DNA from: Conexibacter sp. S30A1
GTDB taxonomy: Bacteria; Actinomycetota; Thermoleophilia; Solirubrobacterales; Solirubrobacteraceae
Direction: 5' to 3'
DNA length: 64,000 nt
Assembly (NCBI RefSeq): GCF_023330665.1
Contig: NZ_CP097127.1
Coordinates: 1,550,001 to 1,614,000 of the forward strand
The notes beneath the pieces are model-generated. The model was not told the DNA's origin and did not search any database. It worked only from the letters and a program-made list of their open reading frames with translations. How positions within the stretch are numbered: the stretch's first letter is position 1; each line of letters opens with the position of its first letter. Both the position numbers and the translations under genes were made by a program. Positions 36,222 through 44,787 of the stretch are shown in pieces.

Positions 36222-37018
36222 AGGATCACGGACTGAACGCGCACCATGCTCGCCAACCCAAGGCCCTCGACCAGCTCCTTGACCGCGACACCGGTGCTCT
36301 GCGTCTCAACATGAACGATCGCCTCAACGAACCGTGGATCGGAGCCGTAGCTCATAAGCACGCGGCGCAACAGCGCAAGGTCCGGGATGCCGAGAACCAG
36401 GTGCACCGCCACCCACCCGCGGTCGGTCGCGACCAGCACATCCGGCCCCTGCACCATCCCCGGCCTGGCTGCAAGCTCCCTGCGCGAGCTGACCGAAACA
36501 ACCGGTTCACCAAGCCGGCCGATACGCGCCAAAAGCCACAGCCACACCACCGCAAGCTCTCCACGCAACCCCACCAGGTCAACGACCGGTACCGGCAGAC
36601 TCGACCCGACCTCGGCGAGCCCCTCGCTGGTCACGCGGTAGAACGGCTGACCGGCCGGCAGCAACCTGGCCCGCAACAACAACCCCCGGTCAACAAGACC
36701 ATCAAGCACCGGTTCAGCCGTGTCCTGATCGCAGCCGAGCAGCACCCCCACCTGATCGGCCACAAACACCGACCAGGCCGATGCAAGATCCAGAACCTGC
36801 CGGTCATGCTCACCCAACACCCGACCATCATCCTCCCACAGGACCGCTCCAGGCCGCCAGCCCGGTGAGGGGAGTGTAAAGAGCAACAGCAACCCCCGGT
36901 AACCCTTCGCGGCCGCCGGGCACGCGGCGCCGACGAGATCCCACCACGACACGACGCCAGAAGCGTCAACAGGCCGCGTCCCGTCGCCGATCACCACGCG
37001 TCTGGCCACGACAAGCAC
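36218..37018 (-). CDS. Replication-relaxation-like winged-helix protein
   Basis: A 266-residue protein. After a hydrophobic N-terminus comes a winged helix (HDRQVLDLASAWSVFVADQVGVLLG, then LVDRGLLLRARLL) and a C-terminal region (VLVATDRGWVAVHLVLG ... VLMSYGSDPRFVEAIVHVE). This order resembles the replication-relaxation (PF13814) proteins of actinobacterial plasmids and integrative elements. The acidic residues usual in the strand before the basic helix are replaced here (AVHLVLG), so any nuclease-like activity is doubtful. It may be a relic of an older conjugative element. Confidence 0.5.
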   Translation of the reverse strand: MLVVARRVVIGDGTRPVDASGVVSWWDLVGAACPAAAKGYRGLLLLFTLPSPGWRPGAVLWEDDGRVLGEHDRQVLDLASAWSVFVADQVGVLLGCDQDTAEPVLDGLVDRGLLLRARLLPAGQPFYRVTSEGLAEVGSSLPVPVVDLVGLRGELAVVWLWLLARIGRLGEPVVSVSSRRELAARPGMVQGPDVLVATDRGWVAVHLVLGIPDLALLRRVLMSYGSDPRFVEAIVHVETQSTGVAVKELVEGLGLASMVRVQSVIL

Positions 37019-37298
37019 GACCAGCGCGACAACCCGGACGCGGCCGGTCAGCGACCCCTATCACCAGCGAACCAGACGACGACCAACCACTCGCGAGTCC
37101 CGCATCTCGCGGTAACTGCGCCGAAGTTGCGCCAGCCAGGAGCACCAGCCAGCGAGCCGATCACCAACGTTCAGCCAATCCGTGCCAAGCTAGCGCCACT
37201 GTGACTGCTTCGTCGCCAATCCGCTTGTCTGGCGGCTGAGCGGTCAAACACGAAAGCGATCACGATGGGCTCGGATCTCCTCGTGAATGTGCGCCCAC
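37019..37298. other. Non-coding stretch
   Basis: About 280 bp between the replication-relaxation-like gene and the end of the antitoxin gene. No credible gene, RNA or strong repeat was seen. It may contain the promoter for the gene at 36218. Confidence 0.35.
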
Positions 37299-37901
37299 TC
37301 AGGCTGATTGCCGTGCGCGCGACCGCGATCGCCGGGGTACCGAATAGCCGCGGGGGGCTTTGACGGCCTCGCCGCTCTTGGTGAGCTTTGAGAGCGTCGA
37401 GCTAATGGTCGTCGTTTTCAGCCCGGTCGCAGCTGCTACCTGGCTGGCGGTCATCGGGCCGCTCTTCGCTAGTGCGGCGAGTACAGCGCTCTTGGTCTGG
37501 CCAGACTGGCTGCTTCCCCTGCCGCCGGCTGCTGCTGAGCGGGCCGCAGTCTTCGTGGAACCTCGAGCTTCCACGGGCGGACGCCTCCGGCGCGACGGCG
37601 TCAGGTCACCGACATCCTCGAGCAGCGTATAGACGGTGTCGCCGATCACGGCAGTGAGCTTGAGCTCACCGCCCAGTGCGTGAACATATCTCGCGATCGA
37701 CGAAAGCATTTGATCGTTGCTTCGTTCGAGCTGCGAGACATTTGACTGACTGGTGTTGAGGGCCTCGGCCAGCTCGATCTGACTCACCCCCACCTGCTCG
37801 CGGAGCGTTGCGAGTCTGATCCGTAGCTTCTCGGTCTCGACGGCCGCCTCGTCCGGGGGTCGCCGGCCACGAATATCCCTCCAGCTTGTCGTGTTTGGCA
37901 T
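37299..37901 (-). CDS. XRE-family antitoxin with extra C-terminal winged helix (HigA-like)
   Basis: A 200-residue antitoxin/regulator. An XRE HTH spans about residues 28-75 (LREQVGVSQIELAEALNTSQSNVSQLE), followed by YVHALGGELKLTAVIGD, which is common in HigA-type antitoxins. Unlike typical members (about 100 residues), it continues with a linker of Ser/Gly/Arg and a second HTH (KSAVLAALAKSGPMTASQVAAATGLKTTTISSTL, about 137-170). It starts one base inside the toxin stop (TGATG), toxin first, the HigBA order. It should bind and silence the pair's own promoter and neutralise the toxin. Confidence 0.78.
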   Translation of the reverse strand: MPNTTSWRDIRGRRPPDEAAVETEKLRIRLATLREQVGVSQIELAEALNTSQSNVSQLERSNDQMLSSIARYVHALGGELKLTAVIGDTVYTLLEDVGDLTPSRRRRPPVEARGSTKTAARSAAAGGRGSSQSGQTKSAVLAALAKSGPMTASQVAAATGLKTTTISSTLSKLTKSGEAVKAPRGYSVPRRSRSRARQSA

Positions 37902-38260
37902 CAGATCAATCCTTCCGTTTCTAGTTCCGCGAGGTATTCGTCGTACAGCTCATCTGCGATTGGGATACTGCGCTCGTACCAGCCAGTCCAGTCTGAGGCC
38001 TTGTCGCCTCCGAGCAGCACGATCGCGGTCCGTCGCGGGTCAAAACAGAACAGTGCGCGCAGATGGCGACCGCTCGACCTGAGTTCCTTCATGTTGTGAT
38101 GACGCGAGCCGTTTATGACGTCGGCCGCTGGACGGCCGAGTGATGGACCGAGTTGTTCGAGGAGATCTAGGACGCCGGCCATCGAGTCGTAATCGTCATC
38201 GTCGAGCGACTCAATCCAGTCCCTGGCTTGGTCCGTGAGTTCGATCTCCCACGCCACCAA
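37901..38260 (-). CDS. HigB/RelE-superfamily toxin (phage Gp49-like)
   Basis: A 119-residue RelE/ParE-fold toxin candidate. LTDQARDWIESLDDDDYDSM forms the N-terminal helices, MKELRSSGRHLRALFCFDPRRTAIVLLGGDK the central strands with the conserved Arg residues, and a Trp/Tyr-rich end follows. Gp49-like HigB toxins are ribosome-dependent mRNA endonucleases. The gene is first in a two-gene operon with its antitoxin. The promoter area carries a TATAAG-containing dyad. Confidence 0.78.
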   Translation of the reverse strand: MVAWEIELTDQARDWIESLDDDDYDSMAGVLDLLEQLGPSLGRPAADVINGSRHHNMKELRSSGRHLRALFCFDPRRTAIVLLGGDKASDWTGWYERSIPIADELYDEYLAELETEGLI

Positions 38261-38280
38261 CCTAGTATAAGCCAGAGCTG

Positions 38281-38300
38281 CTATAAGTCAACGCTTATAG
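38281..38300. promoter_or_regulatory. Inverted-repeat operator of the toxin-antitoxin operon
   Basis: CTATAAG and CTTATAG form perfect 7-bp arms around a 6-bp spacer, 20-40 bases upstream of the toxin start (38260). A third related half site, TATAAG, lies at about 38265. The location and AT-rich sequence in GC-rich DNA fit autoregulation by the XRE antitoxin. Confidence 0.6.
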
Positions 38301-38512
38301 CCACAACTGGCAGGGCCGACCGACGATGCAACGTCGCCGAAGCACTCGCCTACGAGTAGTAGGGCCCATGACCCAAAGCAATAGCCAACGGCTTCTAAAG
38401 CCTTACCGAGTCAGGATGGCGGCGGATCGCCGTAAAGCGCCCGGTTTGCTCGCCGGATCCGGTCTTGCGCCTTTCGCCGGGAGCTCGGCGAGCGCCTTCT
38501 CGCACTGGCTTA

Positions 38513-39784
38513 GGAAGCGTCAGTCGATAAGTCGCGGTTTGATGAGGTAGTTCCACTCGCCGTGGAACTCGTCCGGGGTTAGGTTGACCGCGGCCAGTTC
38601 AGCGTCGGGGACTTCGACGCCCCGCTGGTAGGTGTTCTCATCGAGCTGGGCGTAGACCTTCAACCCCGCGGTTGAGGTCGTCGCGCCGATCAGCTCGACG
38701 ATCACTTGACGAGAGACGAGCGGCCGTCCACGCCAGTTTCTTGAGATGTAGCTGAACAGGCGGTGCTCGATCTTGTTCCACTTCGACGTTCCGGGCGGGA
38801 AGTGGCAGACCTGGATCTGCAGGCCGGTCTGATCAGCGAAGCGCTGTAGCTCGGTCTTCCAAAGCCTGGTCCGGTAACCGTTAGAGCCGCCACAGTCCGC
38901 GGTGATCGTCAAGGTCTCAGCGTTGGGGTAGCGCGGTTTGCCGAGCTGCTCCCACCAGCTTCGGATCGACGCGACCGCGAACTGTGCAGTGTCGGCGTCG
39001 ATCCCGACGCTCACCCACCCCTCGTCGTTGGCGATGTCATAGACACCGTAAGGGTTGACCTTGCCCAGCTGTTGGTCCTTGAAATCATGAACCCGAACCG
39101 GGATCGGATCGCCCTTCGCTCGCCACTCGCGCCCACCGTTCTTGAAGTCCCCGACCAGCTCCTTCTTCTTGGTGTCCACAGACACCGCCGGCTGCCCAGC
39201 GCTGAGCGCCGTCTGGACGGTCTGGTTGATATGACGAAACTGAGCGTCACGATCGGGATGACTAGATCCCTCCTTGGTCTTGCGGTTGGCCTGCAAGCTG
39301 TAACCAAGGGACCGCAGATACCGCGCGACCGTCTCGTGGCTGACCTGATGGCCTTGATCGCGTAGCGCACGAGCGATCGACCTGACGCTCTTCGCGGTCC
39401 ACAGAAGCGGCGACTGCGGGTCACCACGAGCATCATCCCGGACAAGCCGCTCAAGATCCGTCAGCAACGTCGGATCGCTCTCACTCAACGCCTTCGGGCC
39501 CCCACCACGCACACGAACCCGGCCGTGCTCGATCGACTCGCCAGCCTGGACCTCACGCACACCACGGCGGACCGTTCCCTCATTCAGGCCAGTCGCACGA
39601 ACCACCGCCGCCTGACCACCACGACCATGCGAAAGCGCCTCCGCACCAGCCCACAACCGCCGCTGACGCTCGTTCAGATCACCAGCCAACGCCCGGTAAC
39701 GCTCCCCGATCGCACGCTCATCGATCACACACAAAGAGTTCTACACAACCCACAAAACTCCTTGACTTATTATCTGACGCCCCC
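38513..39784 (-). mobile_element. ISAzo13-family insertion sequence, copy 1
   Basis: This 1272-bp element has ends GGAAGCGTCAG (left) and GGGGGCGTCAG (right, read inward), each followed closely by ATAAGTC. The flanks show TTA on both sides (38510-38512 and 39785-39787), a 3-bp duplication. Copy 2 at 44788-46059 has the same length and orientation, and I found only one base difference, near the right tip (39782 C, 46057 T). The near-identity suggests recent movement. Confidence 0.85.
38520..39734 (-). CDS. ISAzo13-family transposase (copy 1)
   Basis: A 404-residue DDE transposase. An N-terminal HTH (ATGLNEGTVRRGVREV) is followed by the catalytic core: VSVDTKKKELVGDFKN (first Asp), TITADCGGSNGYR (second Asp), and NKIEHRLFSYISRNWRGRP (Glu). 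The start codon is near 39734. Its translation is identical to that of the copy at 44795. It lies in a gene-poor area between the toxin-antitoxin pair and the HEPN gene, so it breaks no recognisable gene. Confidence 0.9.
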   Translation of the reverse strand: MCVIDERAIGERYRALAGDLNERQRRLWAGAEALSHGRGGQAAVVRATGLNEGTVRRGVREVQAGESIEHGRVRVRGGGPKALSESDPTLLTDLERLVRDDARGDPQSPLLWTAKSVRSIARALRDQGHQVSHETVARYLRSLGYSLQANRKTKEGSSHPDRDAQFRHINQTVQTALSAGQPAVSVDTKKKELVGDFKNGGREWRAKGDPIPVRVHDFKDQQLGKVNPYGVYDIANDEGWVSVGIDADTAQFAVASIRSWWEQLGKPRYPNAETLTITADCGGSNGYRTRLWKTELQRFADQTGLQIQVCHFPPGTSKWNKIEHRLFSYISRNWRGRPLVSRQVIVELIGATTSTAGLKVYAQLDENTYQRGVEVPDAELAAVNLTPDEFHGEWNYLIKPRLID

Positions 39785-40246
39785 TTAAGTCCGAGACGGA
39801 GATGGCGGCGCGGCTCACCCAGGCATTCTCGCCCACGCGCCGAGCACCGGCTGGCGCGAGAGCTGCAATTGAGCAACCGTGTGACGGGCCGGCTGCCAAT
39901 GCGCCGACGCTCGTCAGCCGAGTCAGCGGCAGGAAAGCCAAGTCGTCCAGACTGCAGACTGCGAGTGATGTCGCCGACGTAGCGCCGACCGCCGAATCGT
40001 CGATGGTCGAGTCAACCGCTGATAACCCGAAGATCGCAGGTTCGACTCCAGCCTCGCTGCACCGAAAGGTCCGTGTTCACGGGCCCTCGGCGTCTCTGCG
40101 CCGGCGGGTATGGCGCCGATCTGGGCGCGTGCTAACGGATGTCAAACGGACGGAGACGGACAGGCAGGCACCGCGCCCCGCGCAGCGCTGGGCCGGGCTG
40201 GCGTCGGGCAACAGTCCACTGGGCTTGTGCTTCGACACCGACAGGT
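39785..40246. other. Gene-poor stretch with a tRNA-like 3' segment
   Basis: No credible protein gene is seen. At about 40014-40063 on the plus strand the sequence resembles the 3' half of a tRNA. A 7-base loop-like CTGATAA is followed by CCCGAAG and a T-arm (GCAGG, TTCGACT, CCAGC at 40036-40052, one stem mismatch). A matching 5' acceptor half (CAGCGAG expected) is absent. It may be a remnant attachment site or a decayed tRNA. Confidence 0.4.
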
Positions 40247-41518
40247 TCATTCACGGGCAGACTTCGGGAGCCCGTTGCTGAGATCACTCGGCTCGCGACC
40301 TAAACCCAGCAGGTAGTTAACTCCGGCGGTGCGCGCGGCGAGCAACGCCGCATGGCTCAGGTCGCGTTCGATCCACGAGCGCGGGCCGAACTCTCCGAAC
40401 GCAGAGTGTCGGAGCTCACCGTAGAACAGCGACGAGCCATGGGTGAACTTGGAGCGGTAGTCATAAAGTTCCTGACGCGCCGCGGCGTACTCGTCGCCTG
40501 GCGCGTATTCCTCGAGCAGTTTTTTGACCCGTGCCCTGATGCTGAGCCGGTCTTCACGGCCGCACGCCACGCATTTCGCGCCTGCCGGCGACTCGGGCGT
40601 CAGCGCTTCGATCGCCTGCGCCGCAGCGATCGTTGACGCGGATGCGGACAGGTTGCTGATCTGCTGAGCGTGGTTCAGCCAGTGGCACCAGTGCAGGAAC
40701 CGGTCTTGATCCAACGCTGGCAAGTCGCGGTAGGTGCTGAGAGCGTCCTCGACCGTTTCCGGTAGCGTCAGTAACTGGCCGACAGTGAACCCGCGCTTCG
40801 CGTAATAGCCGTAGTGTGGGTCGTGCGGGATCGCACGCGTCTCGGCGGTGATCGGCGTGAACTCTGCGGCGACGCGGTGGTAGTCATCGAGCGCGTAACC
40901 CAGCCACCCGAGTCGTGGTGATGGGTGGGTGGTGGAGTCGCCGCTATCGATTGGAATGAACCAATCGGCATGCGGATAAGAGCCGAGGCGATCATCGATG
41001 TGGCGCACCACTCCGGATAAGAGCCTCGTCGCTTCTCGAGTCGCCACGGCACTCCGGTAGTCGTCAAGCTGCTTGTTCTCCGATCCGCTGTAAGCGACTT
41101 CGATGAAGAACGGGTGCGGCAGCGGATAGCCGCCTGCCATGGAATACTCGGCTTGTGGAAAGGTGTCGGGAACAGCGGATATCTGGAACCAGTCCCGATA
41201 TCGCCAGCTACCTGCCACCGGCAGGTAGCTGAAGAGTACGGTTGTCGCCACTCGATGTGTCCGTCGGCCCCGGAGCATCGTGAGTACCTCGGCCCGCGCC
41301 TCATCGTCTAGGTCTCGCTTGGTATCGAGGCCGGCGAATTGGCCCCGCTTCCCATATTTGACGGTCAGGCTCCAGCCGGGGCGGGTGCCGTACACCACCT
41401 CGGAGTAGTTGGTGGAAGATGCCTGTCCGAAGCAAGCGGAGAGCGACGCGAGAGCGTCGGACAACCCGAGATCGTGCTCTCTGACGGCTGCTTCTAGCGC
41501 GCGCAGTTGATTCGGCAT
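40247..41518 (-). CDS. HEPN-domain protein, putative RNase
   Basis: A 423-residue protein of uncertain family. The C-terminal quarter carries a HEPN-type motif, Arg355-x4-His360 (YRSKFTHG), the catalytic signature of HEPN ribonucleases, within a helical region. A CxxC pair (Cys316, Cys319) lies just before it. The N-terminal 300 residues look like the beta-rich sensor region of ApeA/HEPN-type proteins, but no named domain is certain. It follows a nucleotidyltransferase gene on the same strand (251 bp apart). HEPN proteins with nucleotidyltransferases often form toxin-antitoxin or anti-phage pairs; here the link is inferred. Confidence 0.6.
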   Translation of the reverse strand: MPNQLRALEAAVREHDLGLSDALASLSACFGQASSTNYSEVVYGTRPGWSLTVKYGKRGQFAGLDTKRDLDDEARAEVLTMLRGRRTHRVATTVLFSYLPVAGSWRYRDWFQISAVPDTFPQAEYSMAGGYPLPHPFFIEVAYSGSENKQLDDYRSAVATREATRLLSGVVRHIDDRLGSYPHADWFIPIDSGDSTTHPSPRLGWLGYALDDYHRVAAEFTPITAETRAIPHDPHYGYYAKRGFTVGQLLTLPETVEDALSTYRDLPALDQDRFLHWCHWLNHAQQISNLSASASTIAAAQAIEALTPESPAGAKCVACGREDRLSIRARVKKLLEEYAPGDEYAAARQELYDYRSKFTHGSSLFYGELRHSAFGEFGPRSWIERDLSHAALLAARTAGVNYLLGLGREPSDLSNGLPKSARE

Positions 41519-41769
41519 GAACCGGATTGTCCGATCAGATCGGACATGATCCGGCGGCGAGCGTCCGTGACGAGGTTGGAGGCGGGCGATCCATCAAGCC
41601 TGACGCACGCATCGGCCGCAACGCAGGGCCCGGTGCTCCATGCCCGAGAACCAGTATTCGCCTCAGTGCGCAACCGGCTGTCGGCGACGTCGCGATCGAT
41701 GGTCGCCATTCCGATAGCGGTCGCGGACGCAGCGGGAACGTGAAAGGAATCGCGACGCGGGCTGCGGAG

Positions 41770-42360
41770 CTACCTTTGAAGCTCTCGTAGCCAAGCATGA
41801 CTTGGATCCTCTACGGAGAGCGCCCGCGCGAGCCAGTTGGCTTGTGCGTCAGTCAGTCGAGGCAGAACAAGCTCGAAATCGTGCCGGTCTTTGTCTCGGG
41901 AATGCTTGGCCTTGAACAGCAGGACGATCTCCGGCGCGAGAAACGGAATGTGCGAGGCGGTCTTGTGGAGGGCGGCGTCTAGAGGCATGTCGATGGCGGG
42001 ATTGCGCCGGTAGGCCCAGCGGCCACCAACCCACGTTTCGCGCATCACGTCCAGCCGCCATTTCCCGGCCGGCGCATCCCACCCCCAGGTCTGCCAGGTA
42101 GGGCGAAGGATCCCAGGAGTCCTGGAAACTGCCGTCACCTCGCCTGCGTGTGCCGCGTACCACTCGAGCTCCGGCATCGCTGACTGAAACAGAGCCAGCC
42201 CTCCCCGTGAAGTCACCACCTCCAGGTCCTCATGCTCACGCGACTGGAACCCCACGAAGAGGTCGATCGCCCACCCACCTGCAACCGCCCAGGGACCAAC
42301 GCCATCGAGTCTGGCGGCCACCTCGACCGGAGTCCAAGCGTCCCAGGCATCCAAGTCCAC
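41770..42360 (-). CDS. Nucleotidyltransferase (aminoglycoside adenylyltransferase-like fold)
   Basis: A 196-residue Pol-beta-type nucleotidyltransferase. AVAGGWAIDLFVG (residues about 25-37) and EHEDLEV (about 42-48) provide the GG and D-x-E elements, followed by WRLDVMRETW holding a third acidic residue. It resembles the aminoglycoside adenylyltransferase (PF10706) group, whose members may modify small molecules, RNA or protein. Beside a HEPN gene it could be the MNT-like antitoxin, although it is larger than classical MNT antitoxins. It ends 251 bp before that gene. Confidence 0.65.
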   Translation of the reverse strand: MDLDAWDAWTPVEVAARLDGVGPWAVAGGWAIDLFVGFQSREHEDLEVVTSRGGLALFQSAMPELEWYAAHAGEVTAVSRTPGILRPTWQTWGWDAPAGKWRLDVMRETWVGGRWAYRRNPAIDMPLDAALHKTASHIPFLAPEIVLLFKAKHSRDKDRHDFELVLPRLTDAQANWLARALSVEDPSHAWLRELQR

Positions 42361-42513
42361 GCGAGGACCTTAGAGCCGCGTGGCGCCGGTGACAAGCATC
42401 CCAGAGTCCGTCCACGACCCGGACTGCCCGGACCAACACCGCGTCGCCGATGAGATCGCGTGGCCTGAACGAGCATCACACGAAAAGCGTTAGCGCGGCA
42501 GCGTCGTGCCCGT

Positions 42514-42945
42514 TCAGCGGCCTTTGTGACGTGGAAACAGTGCGTGCCAATCACCGGAGGTGTCCCAAAGTATTGGCAGTGCGCCATTCGGACAGCTCTC
42601 GTCGAAGACGACCGTCGCCTGAAGATCGGCGTACCCGAGCGGGAACTTACGCTGAAGCCGGCGGCCGTAGGATTCGGCGACCTCGCGCGCGCCTTCACGC
42701 TCTGCGTCCGAACGGAATGCACTTGACTCTGCGGAGAAGCATCGGTCACCGTTTCCGAGGGGATCGCAGACATAGAGGTCCAGTGGAATGCCGAGCGTCT
42801 CCGCTGCTTCGACCACGCGACGGGCAGCCTCGGCGAAGCCCGTGATGGCAATCAAGACAACCTTGATCCCGCGCTTCCTGATTAGGCTGCCGATACGGGC
42901 TTCCAGCTCGCTCAGCTGCTCGCAGGCTTGGTCCCCGGACCCTAG
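42514..42945 (-). pseudogene. PRTase-CE-like domain, C-terminal fragment of the broken NTPase gene
   Basis: This is the last piece of a gene cut by two insertion sequences. After the IS701 target duplication (CTAG, 42942-42945) the minus strand encodes GSGDQACEQLSELEARIG and IKVVLIAITGFAEAARRV, then a conserved acidic C-terminal half to the stop at 42514. Joined with the fragment at 44409 it restores VDDFLGSGDQ, the phosphoribosyl-pyrophosphate-binding loop of PRTase-fold proteins. The fragment has an ATG (42855) but lacks the first half of the fold. Confidence 0.8.
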
Positions 42946-44408
42946 TAGTACTTTGTTAGTCTGCTGGAGGTGTTAGTCGCTGTAGCGCGAACCCATCCTG
43001 CATTGGTGTTATTCGATGCAGGATGGTGCGGATGGCCGTTTCGGTGATGGAGCAGGAGATGCCGGCGGGGTCGCTGGCGCGGGACGTGAAGGATCGGATG
43101 GAGGCGTTCATGGCTGCGGTGAGTGGCGTGGCGATGAAGCATCCGGCGCAGCGCTCCAATGCTGAGGTGTACGTTCGTGGTTTGTTGACAGCAGGTGCGC
43201 GTAAGTCCCTTGAGCCGTTGGTGGAGCGGCTGGATGGTGATGGGGACTATCAGAGTCTGCAGCAGTTTTTGGCCGACAGTCCGTGGGAGCCGGGGCGATT
43301 GATGCAGGCGGTGGTGGAGCGGGTCGCGCCGATCGTCGCCGCGGAGGCGTGGGTGCTTGATGACACGGGGTTTCCGAAGGACGGGAAGAAGTCTCCTGGG
43401 GTCAAGCGCCAGTACTCGGGGACGCTTGGGAAGATCGGGAACTGTCAGATCGGCGTGTCGCTGCATGCGGTGTCTGAGCATGCGACGCTGCCGTTGGGGT
43501 GGGCGCTGTATCTGCCGGAGGACTGGTGCGCTGATCAGGAGCGTCGCCGGAAGGCGAAGATCCCTGCGGAGGTGACGTTTCAGACCAAGCCGCAGCTCGG
43601 GCTCGGGCTGGTCAAGCAGGCATCGGGCTGGGCGATCGATGTTGCGCCGGTGCTCGGTGACGCTGCCTATGGTGAGAACACGCAGCTGCGTGGTGAGCTT
43701 GACACGGGCGGGTTTCAGTACGTGCTGTCGATCAACCCCGAGACGACCATCTTCGCGCCGGGTGCGGTGTTCGCGGTCCCGGACCGCAAGCCCGGCGCCC
43801 GCGGGCGCTCACCGGCCGCATATCACGCCGACGTTGACCCGGTGTCGGTCGGGGAGTATGCCGCGACACTGACCGGCGAGGACTTCCAGACCGTCGCGTT
43901 CCGCGGGACCGGCAAGACAAGGGTGTCCTCGAGGTTCGCGTTCAAACGGATCACGGCCGCGCATCCGGTCACCCGGGACCGCGTCGCGCCACGTACGGAA
44001 TGGCTGATCATCGAATGGCCCGAAGGTGCTGAGACGCCCAGTGACTACTGGATCTCGAACCTCCCGGCCCGCACCAAGCCCCAGCGTCTCGCACGGCTCG
44101 CCCGACTGCGATGGATGATCGAGCTTGATTACCGCCAGCTCAAAGGCGAGCTCGGCCTCGATCACTATGAAGGCCGCTCCTACATCGGCTGGTATCACCA
44201 CACGGCACTGGTCAGCACCGCGCACGCGTTCCTGACATTGGAGCGCACCGACCCAAAAGCCCAGCGGCGGGCCTCACACTCCCCCAAGCGGTCCGCCTAT
44301 TCATGCCCATCTTCGACTGCTGGTCCGGACACTGCCACACCTGCCAACGACCGATAGACCTCGCCGAGCTGCCGCTACGACACACTCCCGAAGAGTAACA
44401 AAGTACTA
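42946..44408 (+). mobile_element. IS701-family insertion sequence
   Basis: A 1463-bp element with inverted ends TAGTACTTTGTTAGTCT and (inward) TAGTACTTTGTTACTCT. It is flanked by CTAG on both sides (42942-42945 and 44409-44412), the 4-bp duplication expected for IS701. It interrupts the PRTase-CE part of a large NTPase gene and is oriented opposite to it. Confidence 0.9.
43023..44357 (+). CDS. IS701-family transposase
   Basis: A 444-residue DDE transposase. WVLDDTGFPKDGKKSPGVKRQ holds the first aspartate, APVLGDAAYGENTQLRGEL the second, and the C-terminal WMIELDYRQLKGELGLDHYEGR the glutamate; these motifs are diagnostic of the IS701 group. A slightly later ATG (43032) may be the real start. 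The reading frame is intact. Confidence 0.9.
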   Translation: MVRMAVSVMEQEMPAGSLARDVKDRMEAFMAAVSGVAMKHPAQRSNAEVYVRGLLTAGARKSLEPLVERLDGDGDYQSLQQFLADSPWEPGRLMQAVVERVAPIVAAEAWVLDDTGFPKDGKKSPGVKRQYSGTLGKIGNCQIGVSLHAVSEHATLPLGWALYLPEDWCADQERRRKAKIPAEVTFQTKPQLGLGLVKQASGWAIDVAPVLGDAAYGENTQLRGELDTGGFQYVLSINPETTIFAPGAVFAVPDRKPGARGRSPAAYHADVDPVSVGEYAATLTGEDFQTVAFRGTGKTRVSSRFAFKRITAAHPVTRDRVAPRTEWLIIEWPEGAETPSDYWISNLPARTKPQRLARLARLRWMIELDYRQLKGELGLDHYEGRSYIGWYHHTALVSTAHAFLTLERTDPKAQRRASHSPKRSAYSCPSSTAGPDTATPANDR

Positions 44409-44784
44409 CTAGAAAGTCGTCGACAATGATCAGGGCCTGGCAGGTCTCTTTGGACAATGGCTCTTGGAGGTTGCCGAGTTCCTGTACGTGGTCAGCGTAA
44501 ATGTTGTTTTGGTCGGCATACAGGCGCGCATACCGGGCCCCGCTTTTAGCTGGTCCGCCCAAATATGAGACGACGAATTCGTCCCTCTTGAGGCGTCCTG
44601 ATTCGAGGCGTTGGCGAACCCCACGTACGGCGACCGCGTGGGCTTCGGCGAGCTTCTCCCGGATCCGTCCTCCGTCGTAGAAGTTGACCGCCTCTAGGAC
44701 GCCGAACATAAGCCGTTGCTCCCGTACGCCGTCGAACTGGTTAAGCCATTGCCGAACGTGGTCGGCGCTGACCTGCTGCCCCCT
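44409..44784 (-). pseudogene. Middle fragment of the broken NTPase-PRTase gene
   Basis: On the minus strand this piece reads RGQQVSADHVRQWLNQFDG, then FGVLEAVNFYDGGRIREKL, SYLGGPAKSGARYARLYAD and ALIIVDDFL, ending at the CTAG where IS701 entered. GGPAKSG and the DDF motif are the features of the phosphoribosyltransferase-like (PRTase-CE) domain described from bacterial conflict systems. It follows in frame from the NTPase part once the ISAzo13 copy 2 is removed, and continues in frame into 42514-42945. An internal ATG (44709) could start a short, useless peptide. Confidence 0.82.
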
Positions 44785-44787
44785 GTA

